This document shows positions 1-10,664 of a stretch of 64,000 nucleotides of DNA, piece after piece. Made by a program: the position numbers and the translations under genes. The stretch's first letter is position 1. Each line of letters opens with the position of its first letter. This DNA is from Sistotremastrum niveocremeum HHB9708 (taxonomy: Eukaryota; Basidiomycota; Agaricomycetes; Sistotremastrales; Sistotremastraceae), in the NCBI GenBank assembly GCA_001630475.1, contig KV419404.1, positions 478,225-542,224 of the forward strand, given 5' to 3'. The notes beneath the pieces are model-generated. The model was not told where the DNA came from and did not search any database. It saw only the letters and a program-made list of their open reading frames with translations.

Positions 1-2729
1 AAGCTCCTGTTTCTCATCAAAACTAGAGTCGCTGCAGAGTCGACACATGGGTACTCGAATACAGATACGCTGTGGTGATGTTGATTTCACTTTCAATTGT
101 ATACATATGCCCTATGCTGATGAAAAGTGTTTCAGCGTCTTCATCAAAATTTCATGGACATGTTGCGGCTCGGGCGACGCTGGGAACATGTTTGCCGTTC
201 ATGATCGATGATCACCTGCCTCGCTGGTGGCGATCTCAGATTCAAGTTGTTGTTTGATTCCCGAAATGAAGTGGCGAGACTCATGTTGTCCAGGATTTCA
301 GCCTCGTTGGTTTGGGGTCTTTCCCAGCGGCTGGATCATGCAGTGAATGGTGGAAGACTCATTCGGCGAGGGTTCGCAACTACTAATTCACAGCGCTCAG
401 GCACTCCAGGAATAACTATGTCGCGAATCATTGCGACAACCTATCTGGTACATTGATAAAGAAAGAAATAGCCTACCACGAACGGTGTATACTATTCACA
501 AGATGTATGTGAGTCTGATCACAATCCAACTCTTTCTCTGGCTCTCTCGAGCTCCGCGAAGCCAATGCTCATGGGAACGATAAGACACCCCCTATCGGTG
601 CGATGCTGTGTTGTATTCCATAGCCTCGTGTGCAAGCTTCTGGAGGCGGTCCTTCCCTGATCGGCCATGCTATCCACTTGCCAATCTCTCCAAACAGATC
701 AGCGATCGAAATCAGTACTGACTGTAGTTAGCGTTTCTAATGACGTTTCATAGTTTCACTCTTCCACCTGTCTCTTCCACCTTATAGAGTCTTCTGGCGG
801 ATTGGCACAATGTCGCTCTCAAAATATCCCAGTTTCAATATTTAAACCACAGGAAGTATTATCAATGAAGATAGAGCACGATAACATTGGACAACGCAGT
901 GCAATAGCTCAACTCAAGAAAATTCTCGCGAGATAGATCTTCCCGAATTTACAGGGTGTGTTTCGTACCTCTATAGGAGGCGTATACTACGCAAATGACT
1001 GGAGAGAAGAGTCGTTTCGCCACTCGCCGCCGGGTCCAGGAAATTTCCGCCCTGGTATGACGACTCGCTAGAGGTTTAGAGGTGTCGATTAATTGAAAGG
1101 GTGCGTAAATACCCTAAACCTTGGTTTGTGTCCGGATCCTCCCTTGTTACGTCTAAGGCTCGAGAAGAACCCAGATAATAGCCGAAAATCATAATATAAA
1201 AGGCCTATACCGTCCGCAGGCTGTATGAATAAATCGTGTGGTAGAAATGGCATCCCAGCCTAGTGAACCTCTCCTGGCGTCGGTCCAGAACCCATTTGAC
1301 TTCCACACCCAACTGCGAGTTCTCCGAGGAATAGAGGAGCACTGCCGGCAAGGCTTGGATATATAGTCCCTGGATGGAAATGCTTAGTTCTTTTAGCACG
1401 TCTGATGTTCTTCGGAAGTTTTTCCTTCCTATCAAACCTCCCGCAATGGCTTTGCTTAGTTATATTGACCTTTCCGGGATGAACCCTGATCCCCGTGAGC
1501 AGTAGATTTTTGTCTCGTCCAAGAATTATATGTTTAATACGTAAACAATCTGATGTCCCTTTCTTCAAGAGTTCGTTCGTCAATTTTTGGCAGCTCGTTC
1601 CAGGAAATACTCTCAAATGTTGCGATCTCCGCCAATTCGGGGTGTTTGCAAAACTACGCCGTGCTCTGTGGGCTAGACGCAACTCACGAAAGTCATCAAT
1701 CATGTGGGGGCGGCCAATGATCCAACTACGTGCTCCCGGAAAGCGGTTGTTTCTATTTCAGTGCTATAGTCCCGGTTGCCTGTATCGATGAAAAGTTTGG
1801 CAAGCACCACGGATCCCGAGTTAGCGTAAATGCCACTCGCCACTCGGCGTCTCTCGGAGACCTCGGCCTCTACCGGAACTAACGCTCTACCGCGGGTACC
1901 GTCGACCCAGTCAACAATCCCGTGAATTCCAATCAACCCCCATGGCAGAACAATCGGAAAAAAACCAGAAATCCCAGAAATACAGCAAAATAGCAATCAC
2001 TCTGTCTTTATCAGCTAGCCGCCGCCAGCGGAAGGCGGTGAGACCTCTCCGTGAGATCAGAATCCTACGAATAGGATGAACTCCTCTTGGCGCTAAAAAC
2101 GATCTCATTTTCTCAAAACGTCGTTTATCTCTTCGCCCTTATCAGCCCCATCATCAAGATAATTGCGGCTAGACCTCTCTCTCGATCCGGGCTTTCCATC
2201 ACCAATCCCCTTCGGTTAATCGGTTACCGGAGCTCGAGACCTTCTTGTACCTTTAGGACCTCTGACGACGACAACGACGTCTTCAACTCAAGAAGAGAAG
2301 AATAAATCCCTCACAAGATACCGCATCATGTCAAGGGAGTCAGGGCCCGTCTTCTCGAGATGAGATCGCAACTCAACGGATGAAATCCGCCGAGTCGTTT
2401 TCGCTTTAGATCCATCAATGTTTCATCTTCGGCATCTCAGCCAATCCCTCGTCTTCCTACGGTCCAGCGTAAATTGGTGCACATGGTCCCACGGCAAACA
2501 GGAAACCGGAACCAGGAACATCACTCTATCGCCCCGCCACTTGCCGATCGGTGCGATCACTCCAAGATGTTATTCCGAGCCTTAAGCACGCATATTAATA
2601 TTGATCGATTCGATTCGATCACACCTCCAAGGATCAAGTGAAGAAGAGGAGAGAGATTTACGGTATATTAAAAAGCTACAATATTACGACATCTGAACCC
2701 GACGGCACATACTCCACGAGATAAGGAAA
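1..2729. other. No convincing gene; unassigned left flank
   Basis: I see no coding pattern that matches a family I know. The longest ATG-initiated frame is minus 1260-1703 (147 codons, starting MIDDFREL, basic, Arg-rich), with no recognisable domain and no clear neighbouring exons. Other open frames here begin with non-ATG codons or overlap each other on both strands. The region could hold decayed sequence, a long promoter or UTR for a gene left of the window, or a lineage-specific gene that I cannot resolve. Confidence 0.4.
1260..1703 (-). CDS. Hypothetical open frame, doubtful
   Basis: An ATG-initiated frame of 147 codons begins MIDDFRELRLAHRARRSF and ends GPTPGEVH. It is rich in Arg and Lys, with no signal peptide, membrane segment or motif that I recognise. 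Adjacent minus-strand frames upstream (about 1700-2108) are also open but start with TTG or lack obvious splice links. It may be chance. I list it only because nothing better explains this stretch. Confidence 0.15.
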   Translation of the reverse strand: MIDDFRELRLAHRARRSFANTPNWRRSQHLRVFPGTSCQKLTNELLKKGTSDCLRIKHIILGRDKNLLLTGIRVHPGKVNITKQSHCGRFDRKEKLPKNIRRAKRTKHFHPGTIYPSLAGSAPLFLGELAVGCGSQMGSGPTPGEVH

Positions 2730-4867
2730 TTAGAACAGGAACTCGAAGATTTTGCCCCAGATCGTGGTGGGTGGCACGAAGGGTGTCTCGGTTTCCTCCA
2801 GTGTCGGAACACCAGTGAAGAAGTCCATCTCTTTGGCCTTCCACCACTTGGTCTTCCTGTACAGTTTCCATCCGAAGTACAGACCGAAGAAGATGGGGAT
2901 GTTGATGTCTAAAATCAAGTCGGTGAACACATGTACGATCGGGGACGAGACAAAAGTACGTACAAGCAGTGAGGAAACCCGAGGCGTTGAAGTCCCAGAA
3001 GACGGCGAATCCATTGATAAGAATGAATAATGAAGTCCAGCTATCGTATCCGAATGAGTAGTGATCGAGTAGGGTTTGAAGAACACGTACAAAAGACCCC
3101 ACCAAGCCAAGTATGGCTGGAGACTGGAGTAGTAGACGAGTTTCTTGCGGTCGAGTCCTTGAGCCTTGTAGCCGGCGTCTAGATTGCGAGAATGAGTTTA
3201 GAAAGTAGTGAAACTCAACGGGAACTTACAGAAGCGAAGGAAGGTAAGATTCATGGTTGCCCACGAGAAGAAACCGCCGACGGTGGTCAAGTTGACGAGC
3301 CAATTGAACACTTGGTTAGCAGTGCTCTGGACGGACAAGAAGGCGAGGGCTGAGAACAAGCACTGGAAGGAGGTCAGATCGGACGATTGTCAATGTCATG
3401 AAAAAACATACTGTGAAGCCAACGGCCATGATGGGAAGACCCTTTTTGGTGCACTTGGTGAAGATTCTAGGAGCCTGGCCACGAAGAGCAAGGCCATACA
3501 GAATACGGGAGGAAACGAAGAGGTAACTGTTTCCGGCGGAGAAGGCACTGGTGAAGATAGCACCGTTGATGATACCGGGGAGAGTCTTGATACCAGCGAG
3601 TTGCATGGCGATAACGTAGGGTGATTCGGCAGCAGTTCCGGAGGCAGACAACAAATGAGGGTCGTTGTAGGGAACAAGCATGCCAGTGACCAACACGCCG
3701 AGAATGTAGAAGACCAAAATGCGGTAGAAGACACGGCGGACGGCCTTGGCGATGTTGCGACGAGGGCTCTGGGTTTCACTGGCAGCGATGGCTACCAATT
3801 CCATACCCTGGAAAGAGAAGGCTGCTTGGACGAGCACGGAGAGGATAGCCAAGAACTTTCCAAGGCCACCGGTTTCGAGGAATTCGGCGATCGGGCCGGG
3901 GTTTCTCCAATACTGGAAACCATGGCGGGTGTGGTCAGGACCACCACCACAAGTGATGACGAGACCAGCAATGATCAAACCGGTAATCAAAGAGAGCTTG
4001 ATGATCGAGAAAGCAAACTCGGCTGGAACGAAAATGCGTCAGAAGGAGTGGTCGGCGCGCGAGCGCTAGGGTACTCACATTCTCCGAAGTAGCGCACACC
4101 GAACAAGTTGATCAAGCAAGCACAAACGCAAAGGACGGCGATGTAGATAGGTTGGTGACCGGTCTAGAAGAATGAACTTTAGCTTTTTTAGCATGAAAAC
4201 AGCGAAAGATATGCATACATTGGAATCCCAGTATGAGAGAAGGATAGTGGCGGCGGTGATTTCAGTAGGGAAGGTGATGGCATTGTTGTAGAAGTAATTC
4301 TGCAGGGAAGGTGAATGGTACTCTAACCCGGCAGGAGCGGCAAGCTTACCCAGCCGACAGCAAATCCAAGAGCGGGATCGACCCATCGAGCAGCAAAATG
4401 AGGGAAGGTGCCGGAGATAGGGGCGTGGGATGTCATTTCGCCAATGGCACAAAGCGACTGTGGAGCGGGGTCAGAAGCGATCGAAGTCACGGAAAAAACG
4501 CCAGACGTACCGAGTAGGCAACGGAACCGACGAGACAGTATGCGATGAGCGCACCCAGAGGACCAGCGTTTTGAAGGGCGTGACCCGACCCAAGGAACAG
4601 ACCAGTTCCAATGGTACCAGCGATAGCAATCCTGATAAGAAAGTCAGCTTTTGTATACATAGAAAATAGGTGGACATACATCTGGACATGACGCTGGTGC
4701 AGACGACGCTGCACTCTGTCGAGGTCAGCTGCGTCAAAGTGATAGCGATCGTCATCGGCATGGACAGCATAGTCGTGGGGGTCGGAGCCCGCCTTCTCGA
4801 GCGAAGAGCTGTCGCCGAGATGTTTCTCGCTGTTGAGGGGCGGCGTCGTTGCTTTTTCCTCGTACAT
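2730..4867 (-). CDS. Amino acid permease (APC/YAT family)
   Basis: Plasma-membrane amino acid:proton symporter of the fungal YAT family. The start is the ATG at 4865-4867. The N-terminal cytosolic tail is acidic and leads into TM1 with the family signature [16 protein letters not shown] after a short intron. Later exons carry [20 protein letters not shown], the TM5-6 region around [21 protein letters not shown], and the C-terminal [20 protein letters not shown], which is rejoined by removing a 50-base GTACGT...ATAG intron. The next GTACGT intron restores [16 protein letters not shown]. About 560 residues and some nine exons give the full family length. The substrate cannot be read from the sequence. 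All exons I followed stay open, so the gene looks intact. Confidence 0.93.
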
Positions 4868-5406
4868 GGCGAATGGATGCGCGATGGGAAGAAGAGACGA
4901 GGGGCAGCGCGTGGGGAGTTCTTATAGAAAGCAGAAGCGTGGGCGCATGATATCGGGACCTGGCTGCACCACCTGGACCAGAGATAAGGCCAGCCAAAAG
5001 AGGAGATCGCCAAAAATCATGAAGCGAGATCAATGAGCAAATTCCTCGTGCCTATCAGGTCCCACCGCCTGATTGCAAACAATATCCAGCCTTGCAAATC
5101 GTCTGCTCCTATCTGGGTATCTTCTAGCAGGCACAGCGTTGATAGCGCCTTCTGGCCACCAACCCGGCCCCCCGAACCTGCCCCACCAGACTGAGCCGTC
5201 CGCGCACGAAGCCCTCGACGCTGTGCATGCCGTCCTCAGAACGCGGGACAGACGACGAGGCCGACGTCGAGATTTGGTCCCGCCGAGGTCGCGTGCAATG
5301 CCGGGCGGTTAGTCAAATCGCTTCCAAATCCGGCTCCGGCCACCTAAATGCCGGTCTATGATCCAACGTTGTTCTGTTACACATCGTACGCCTACTTCTA
5401 GTCCGC
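4868..5406. other. Intergenic, permease 5' side to TRM140 3' side
   Basis: This stretch holds the upstream region of the minus-strand permease and the downstream region of the minus-strand methyltransferase. It is GC-rich around 5150-5330. No gene, RNA or repeat is seen. Confidence 0.5.
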
Positions 5407-7079
5407 TCATCGTTTGCGAAATTTCCCCTGAAGCCAGACCCGATACATCTTCAGCTGTTTTTTCCGATTAAGAAGTAGCCGACGGTCCACCCCAAGCTGG
5501 CAGATCTCGAACCTGTCGTCCGCTGCCCGCATGCTCACTCTTGTTTCCCGCTCGCCATATGCCTCCCCATCACGCGCAAGGCTTGGCTCGTCCTGCGACT
5601 CAAACTCGCCGTCAGGGGCCCTTATGTTTGCTTCTGGCTCTGCTGGCATCGAAGCTTCTTTTTCTGGCGGAGCCAATGCGTCGTAACCTTTCCCAGCTTC
5701 GCCCTTTGACCCGCCGGCGCTTGTGCTTTCATTCAAAAGGCCCTCCTCTTTCTGAATGGACAAACTGTCCATTCTATTGGTTACTTCATCTGCGCTTTCA
5801 ACGGCTTCATTGTTGTCCTCGGTTACTCGCATGTTCTCAGGGAGAGGGTGCCCTGTGAAAATCTCCGCCAGTTCATCTATGTATAACACATCAACCCAAG
5901 TTCCGACAAGCGGTGGCAAGATGAAACTCACTAAGGTCAAAGAAGTATACCCTTGTTTTATCCCCTCGAATGTAAAAGTTTTCCGACAAAAGACGCCCTT
6001 CTTTGAACCTCAATTGTGTCAAGTCATGACGCCCGTAATCTCGAAAAAGGATCACTCCACCCGGTTTCAAAATCTGCGGCAGAAAGTTAGATTTCTCACG
6101 CCTCTCGCTATGTCTGCTTCGTCAAGTGTTCGTACCTTGTAGACGTTATCAACGGCACACGACCACTCCTCGGGGTGGAGTGCGCTCATCACGAAAATCA
6201 TTATCACAATATCCACACTGCCAAGCTGCACACCACTCGGCAACGATGACGGAGATGACAGATCCCACACATCGGCGTGTATGCTGCCTATCGGTGAATT
6301 GTTGTACATCGGGTGTGCCTAGATGATGAAAAGATCAAAAAGAATCGCGTAAGAATTGGTGATCACCGACGTACCTGAACAAGCTTAACGGCTTGCTGAG
6401 AATAATCATAAGCGAAGAGCTCCAGACCAGGATTTCGGTTAGCGGCGAGGATTGGGAAGACAGCATTACCCGCTCCTAGAAGACAGATGTCATTAGATCC
6501 ATTGATGTCATGTTAATAAACGCACCACATCCTACTTCGACGATTTTCACCGCTCCCTTATCTGCCTCAACGGACTCGGCCAATTCGGGAAACTCCAATC
6601 CAAGCCACTTTCGGTCTTTGAAAAAGTTTGCAGTATTGGTCTTGTAGAAACGATCCCAGTGTTTTGCTGGACGTTCGTGATACTGAGCTTGCTCAGTGGG
6701 TGGCACTGGGGAGGAACGTTGACGGGTAAGGGAGGCTACGATGTAGGGTTCGTGTGTTGGCGGTGGTGGTACATGATCCCAAGCGTTCTTAGACCACATA
6801 TCGGAATCAGGCTAGCTTATGGTGAGAGCTACATTTGTGTCGTGGGCTCTGGAAGAAGAATATCCTACAGTCAGGAATCTACCCGACAAATGATGAGACT
6901 GGTACGCGCAGAAATCCACAGAAAGCACACCTTGATCCGAACGGTGGTTGCTCTTCTCCTGCATTATGCACTGACGACGATTTCTTGGGAGGATCTTTGT
7001 GCTCATCGGACATGTCGTCAAAGCTTTCGAGGGGGGGCAGAAAGAAGTTCGCTGGAAGACCTGCCGGGCACGTGACCAT
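5407..7079 (-). CDS. TRM140: tRNA N3-methylcytidine methyltransferase (TRM140/METTL2 type)
   Basis: S-adenosylmethionine-dependent enzyme that makes m3C32 in tRNA anticodon loops. The start is the ATG at 7077-7079. Exon 1 ends at PPFGSR. A 10-base micro-exon at 6869-6878 adds FLT, and the next exon gives [14 protein letters not shown], the conserved entry to the family core. Further hallmarks are HWDRFYKTN, the SAM-binding [14 protein letters not shown] (rejoined across an intron), [48 protein letters not shown] and the C-terminal [17 protein letters not shown] Ser/Glu-rich insert of roughly 100 residues separates [10 protein letters not shown] from the last motif. It is a yeast Trm140-like enzyme without the N-terminal actin-binding extension. 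The gene looks intact, at about 440 residues. Confidence 0.92.
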
Positions 7080-7169
7080 TTCGAGTTGCTGAACATAAAA
7101 ACGTCGAAAATTTACAGACTCCAGAGGACGTTCGGATCAGATGTGTATTATATGTAATGAGTTACAATA

Positions 7170-8084
7170 TCATGTATTCTTCTCTCCTGAACCTTTCATT
7201 CGATTGTGAATCAAGTCTCTGAATTGAGCAGGAGGTTCCGTCTTCCTCAACTTGTCATAGTCATACCATACCAAAATGCTACAGAGATTGAATGCTCAGT
7301 CCCAAGAACAAGAACAAAAAGCTTACCTATCTGATTCAGCGACCACACGTCTTTGTGCATACGAATACACAATGGCCGAGCTAGAGAAGGAAGATGTTTT
7401 CGGCGAATGTGGCTTATGCGCAACCAGTAACTGGATCAATCGTCGACACAGAAAAAAACCGCGGTCATCTTTAGTGTACCCACAGTATCAGGATAGAGAA
7501 CAGGAGCCTGAAGAATGGATGAGATTGAAACGGTGTTGGAACAGAAGTGGTACGGACCTTGAAATCGACATCTATCCATTTGAGAATGAGACCGATTCCT
7601 TTGGCTGCCAAGATGTCTGCTGCTGTTTGAGTTCCAAGCTCATGTGAGAATGAGCGCATCCAGTGTATACGTCCCTGAAGTGCATAAAGTGAGACGCGAT
7701 AGTATCAGTGGCGACCGATGAGCGAACCGATTCCAGGTATCGAACTCAGATGACAACTGAGTTCATCAACTTTGATTCTCAGACAAAGAACACACCGTAT
7801 CGAACGTTGTTTACGTGCCTGAAAGAGTAGATGAGAAGTGATCGACGACTCGAGGAGAGTATCAGAAGCGCACCGGAACGAGTCCAGATCCCCCTGGACG
7901 ATACAATCAGGTCTATAGCTGATGGGGCTACAAAGTACAGGCATACCCACACAACAGGATGTTCCCAGAACGAGAGAGGGTCATGACCGAGCTTGATGGC
8001 CAACGCTTTCCCCTCCGCCGCTGCATCCTTGGAGTCTTGGGCATTGTCGGTTATGAATTCAGCACTCGATGACCCGGACTCCAT
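7170..8084 (-). CDS. Hotdog-fold acyl thioesterase (4HBT-like)
   Basis: The start is the ATG at 8082-8084 (MESGSSSAEF) and the stop is TGA at 7170-7172. Exon 1 (7947-8084) ends HPVVW. Three micro-exons follow: 7874-7893 (20 bases), 7796-7818 (23) and 7728-7744 (17). They encode GDLDSFRHVNNVRYVRYLES in frame, which is the hotdog helix-region motif. The next exon starts GRIHWMRSF and continues SILKWIDVDFK-type strands. Later exons give APVLYPDTLLVAHKP, SSSAIVYSYAQRRVVAES and ILVWYDYDKLRK. Known relatives hydrolyse acyl-CoA or acyl-carrier thioesters, but no substrate can be assigned here. About 180 residues. The C-terminus has no PTS1. Its 5' end faces hydrolase copy A across 477 bases. Confidence 0.85.
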
Positions 8085-8104
8085 CTTCTCCTGAAGCGTC
8101 GTAT

Positions 8105-8560
8105 CAAATCCATCTGGAAATGCTGGGCCTTGTGTTCCTAGTGGGAGATGGAAGGGCGAGTTGGGGTCAAGGAAGGCTTGACGAAGCGTCTATGAAAGAT
8201 CTCAGTTGTCAACTTGCGTTGTCAGCGTTACAAATATTCACATGTATTGAAGAGTTGTTTCTGGTCCATATTTTGTGTGAGACCCCGAGCCCGATAACAA
8301 ATGTGCGTCGCAGCGATGAGATGGACATGAACGGACGAGGACAGGGAACGCCGAACGGCCCGGCTGAACTGCTTTCAATTTGCTTCCGTCGACGATGATG
8401 CGACCCTATCCATGTGCATATCTAGCCACTCACAGACACAGAAGGCCTCTTACAGAGCGCTGGTTGTGAAGTGGCTCAGCTCAACATAACGACACCTGCA
8501 CATTGCAGGGGTATAAGTCGTCAATCCTCCAAGAACCAAGAACAACCAGCAGCCCAACGC
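8105..8560 (+). repeat. Duplicated upstream block, copy 1
   Basis: It is colinear with 10265-10664 by eye at an offset of about 2.1 kb. Matching landmarks are AAATCCATCTGGAAAT (8106 and 10266), CCCCGAGCCC (about 8283 and 10386) and TTGCTTCCGTC (8380 and 10504). It lies immediately 5' of copy A, so the A/B duplication included the promoter and reached almost to the thioesterase start codon. Confidence 0.7.
8512..8518 (+). promoter_or_regulatory. TATA-like box, copy A
   Basis: TATAAGT lies about 45 bases before the ATG of copy A, in the position seen for the boxes of copies D, E and F. Only position and sequence support it. Confidence 0.3.
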
Positions 8561-8561
8561 A

Positions 8562-10000
8562 ATGCACTGTCAATGGGAAACATTCGTCGTCGATCCAAGG
8601 CCCGTATATCGCTATCAGGTGATGGGAAACAGATACACACCCAAGATCACCAGGTCTTCGTCCTCATCCAGAGCTGACAATCGCCATGTATCTCTCGTAT
8701 TCTTACATGCTGTCGGCATGTTCAAAGAATCATTCGAACCCGTCATAGGGATTCTGTTGAAGAGTCCCCTCGATATTCAGTCGCCCTCTGGGAGCCCAAT
8801 GATTGTAGCTGAGGCGTGGTCTACAGGTGAGTACTCTGATGTGTTTCGATAGTGCTTTGTTTCTCACCCTGAAGCCAGAATGTCCCAACCACGGGCAGAG
8901 TGCTGTTTTGAATGCTGATGATATCAGAGGAGAGAACGGAGGACCTTGTGCGAACCCCCCTGTTCCGTGTCGAACTTGTTTTGACATCAATTAAGGCTCA
9001 ATGAACGATTTCGCTGATGCAGTCTATGTTTATCTGAGAAGCAATCCCGGGTGACACGACTTAGCCAGAAAAGGACTGGTATTTATTGGACATTCGATAG
9101 GAGGAGTATTGATGTGAGTTTGCCACCTTCAAGAGACTTTGTCCAGTCTGGGTTCGAACGATTCGAACTGAACACTTGTTCTAGTCCTCTTCTAGCGCAA
9201 ATGCAGCCCCGACTGAACATTCATTCCGCTATCCTGGCCGATCCTGTCGTAGGTCCCGGAGATCAGGCTTCAAAGTCGTTTATGGCGATTCTGTCAGCCA
9301 GTTCGCTGTCTAGACAAGATGTATGGTCAAACCGTGCTCAAGCAACAAAACAACTGCCAACCCTTTCGCTGATGCGAGGGTGGTCTCCAGAGGCCTGTGA
9401 ACTTTACTTGGTGAGACCTCAACTATCATGTGGGAAGGCAATCTGGAAATTTAAGAATCAAGATGAATGCCCTGATACCTCACCCAGCTCATGCGCTGCC
9501 GCAACCTTTCGCCTTCAAGGGTGTGACGACGGCGTGCGCTCGAGATCATGAGGCTGTAAGAGAATCTTACATCAACATCCACAACAACACTAAATGTCCG
9601 GTTATAAACAGTTCATTTTCAGATCAATAGTTCAAGACGGGAGCGCGTATAATCACCTCGCTGCCTTATATGCCAGTGACATACCGACTCACCTTCTGTA
9701 TAATGCAATACCTGCTCAACTGTAATGTCAATTCCGAGTTTGTTTCCCCGCACATCTAATGCCTTTCTTATCAGGACTGCGAAAATGATGCCCAAATTGC
9801 TGTCTTGTAAAGGCCAAACCCCGACCTCTACTCGCCCTGTTCATGGTCATATGGTAAGTTACTATGTCTGAACCTTCGACCGGTGTACATGCTCACGAAT
9901 ACATTAGTTCTTTCAGATAAACCCAGCCCTTGCCGCCGAAGTATTGTTAGATGTTCTACAACATGATCAGACCTCTACGAACGTCAGCGCAAGACTATAG
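8562..10000 (+). pseudogene. LPX1-like alpha/beta hydrolase, copy A, with one in-frame stop
   Basis: First copy of the tandem family. The start MHCQWETFVVDPRP is shared with copy B. Eight exons match the paralogues: oxyanion-side SLVFLHAVGMFKESFEP, ECPNHGQSAVLNA, nucleophile elbow GHSIGG, RQDVWSNR, ACARDHEA, and a last exon of FFQINPALAAEVL ending in SARL then TAG (9998-10000). ARL is a PTS1-type peroxisomal signal. The third exon contains TGA at 9052-9054, where copy B has GGA (Gly) in PGGHDL. Everything downstream of it stays open. The product as read would end before the catalytic serine. It is a young pseudogene, an allele or an assembly error; stop readthrough is possible but less likely. 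Confidence 0.8.
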
Positions 10001-10664
10001 TACGGGAGGTTATTGGTGCGTTAGGCTGGACGTTTACTGGAGTATCCATATCGCTTGCTGAGATACTTCCGGTTTCTTTCGGTAGTGGGATGTCTCGGTA
10101 TAGGCTGAACGACGAGGTTCGTCAACTAAAGTGTCGAAATTGTGGAGATTAGTATGGTTGAGATCGTTGAACAACCCGGCGGCTTTCCCCATGCATCAAT
10201 ACTTGGTCGTTGCCTCCTTGAATTCTCGGGTATGATTTCATGAATTAATGTAGCAGTAGATGATAAAATCCATCTGGAAATATTGGAGATGAAGGAGGAA
10301 GTCGTTTAGTCGTCTATGACAGTCGCCGTCATTTTGATGTGCGCGTGTATTGAGCAGCTGTCTCTCGTAAAGAATTTGCTTCAAACCCCGAGCCCTAGAA
10401 CAATGTTCGACGCAGGGAAAGAGGGACATAAACGGATATGAATGGACTAAAGAACGACTGGCCGGCTGGCTCGGCCCGAATGAACTGAGCTCATCGCGTT
10501 CGATTTGCTTCCGTCCACCATGCTCGGACCCTGTCCGTGCGCACAACGAGCGACGTGCATAGAAGACGACCCATGAAGCACTACCATGTCATGTGGCTTT
10601 CTTCGAAATCACGTCACATACAGATTGCAAGCCTTGACTCTGACCTGCTCTCTCTCTCTCAAAA
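10001..10664. other. Intergenic between copies A and B; includes the duplicated block
   Basis: The first 250 bases after copy A hold no gene. From about 10265 the sequence repeats the block found upstream of copy A and serves as the promoter of copy B. I see no clear TATA box. Confidence 0.55.
10265..10664 (+). repeat. Duplicated upstream block, copy 2
   Basis: Partner of 8105-8560, in the same orientation and ending at the start codon of copy B. The two have diverged by substitutions and small indels but keep the same landmark order, which marks A and B as the youngest pair in the array. Confidence 0.7.

Larger units (their letters stand above)
8085..8561. promoter_or_regulatory. Divergent promoter between thioesterase and hydrolase A
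   Basis: This is a shared upstream region of two divergent genes. From about 8105 to 8560 it is recognisably duplicated upstream of hydrolase B (10265-10664). Shared words include AAATCCATCTGGAAAT, CCCGAGCCC and TTGCTTCCGTC, in the same order and spacing. A TATA-like TATAAGT lies at 8512-8518, about 45 bases before the ATG of copy A. Confidence 0.5.

Noticed and set aside
72-456. Two overlapping plus-strand frames at the left edge
   Set aside because: They are short, overlapping in different frames, and have no family resemblance.
1700-2108. Minus-strand frames that could be decayed mobile-element coding sequence
   Set aside because: No transposase, reverse transcriptase or integrase motif and no terminal repeats are visible, so I do not call an element.
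7276-7647. Plus-strand open frame of 123 codons starting MLQRLNAQSQ
   Set aside because: It lies fully antisense to the thioesterase exons, which match a known family with correct splice signals. I treat it as a shadow frame.
9051-9551. Plus-strand open frame of 166 codons inside copy A
   Set aside because: It is a different frame from the hydrolase and reads through an intron. The family frame, interrupted only by TGA at 9052, explains the sequence better.
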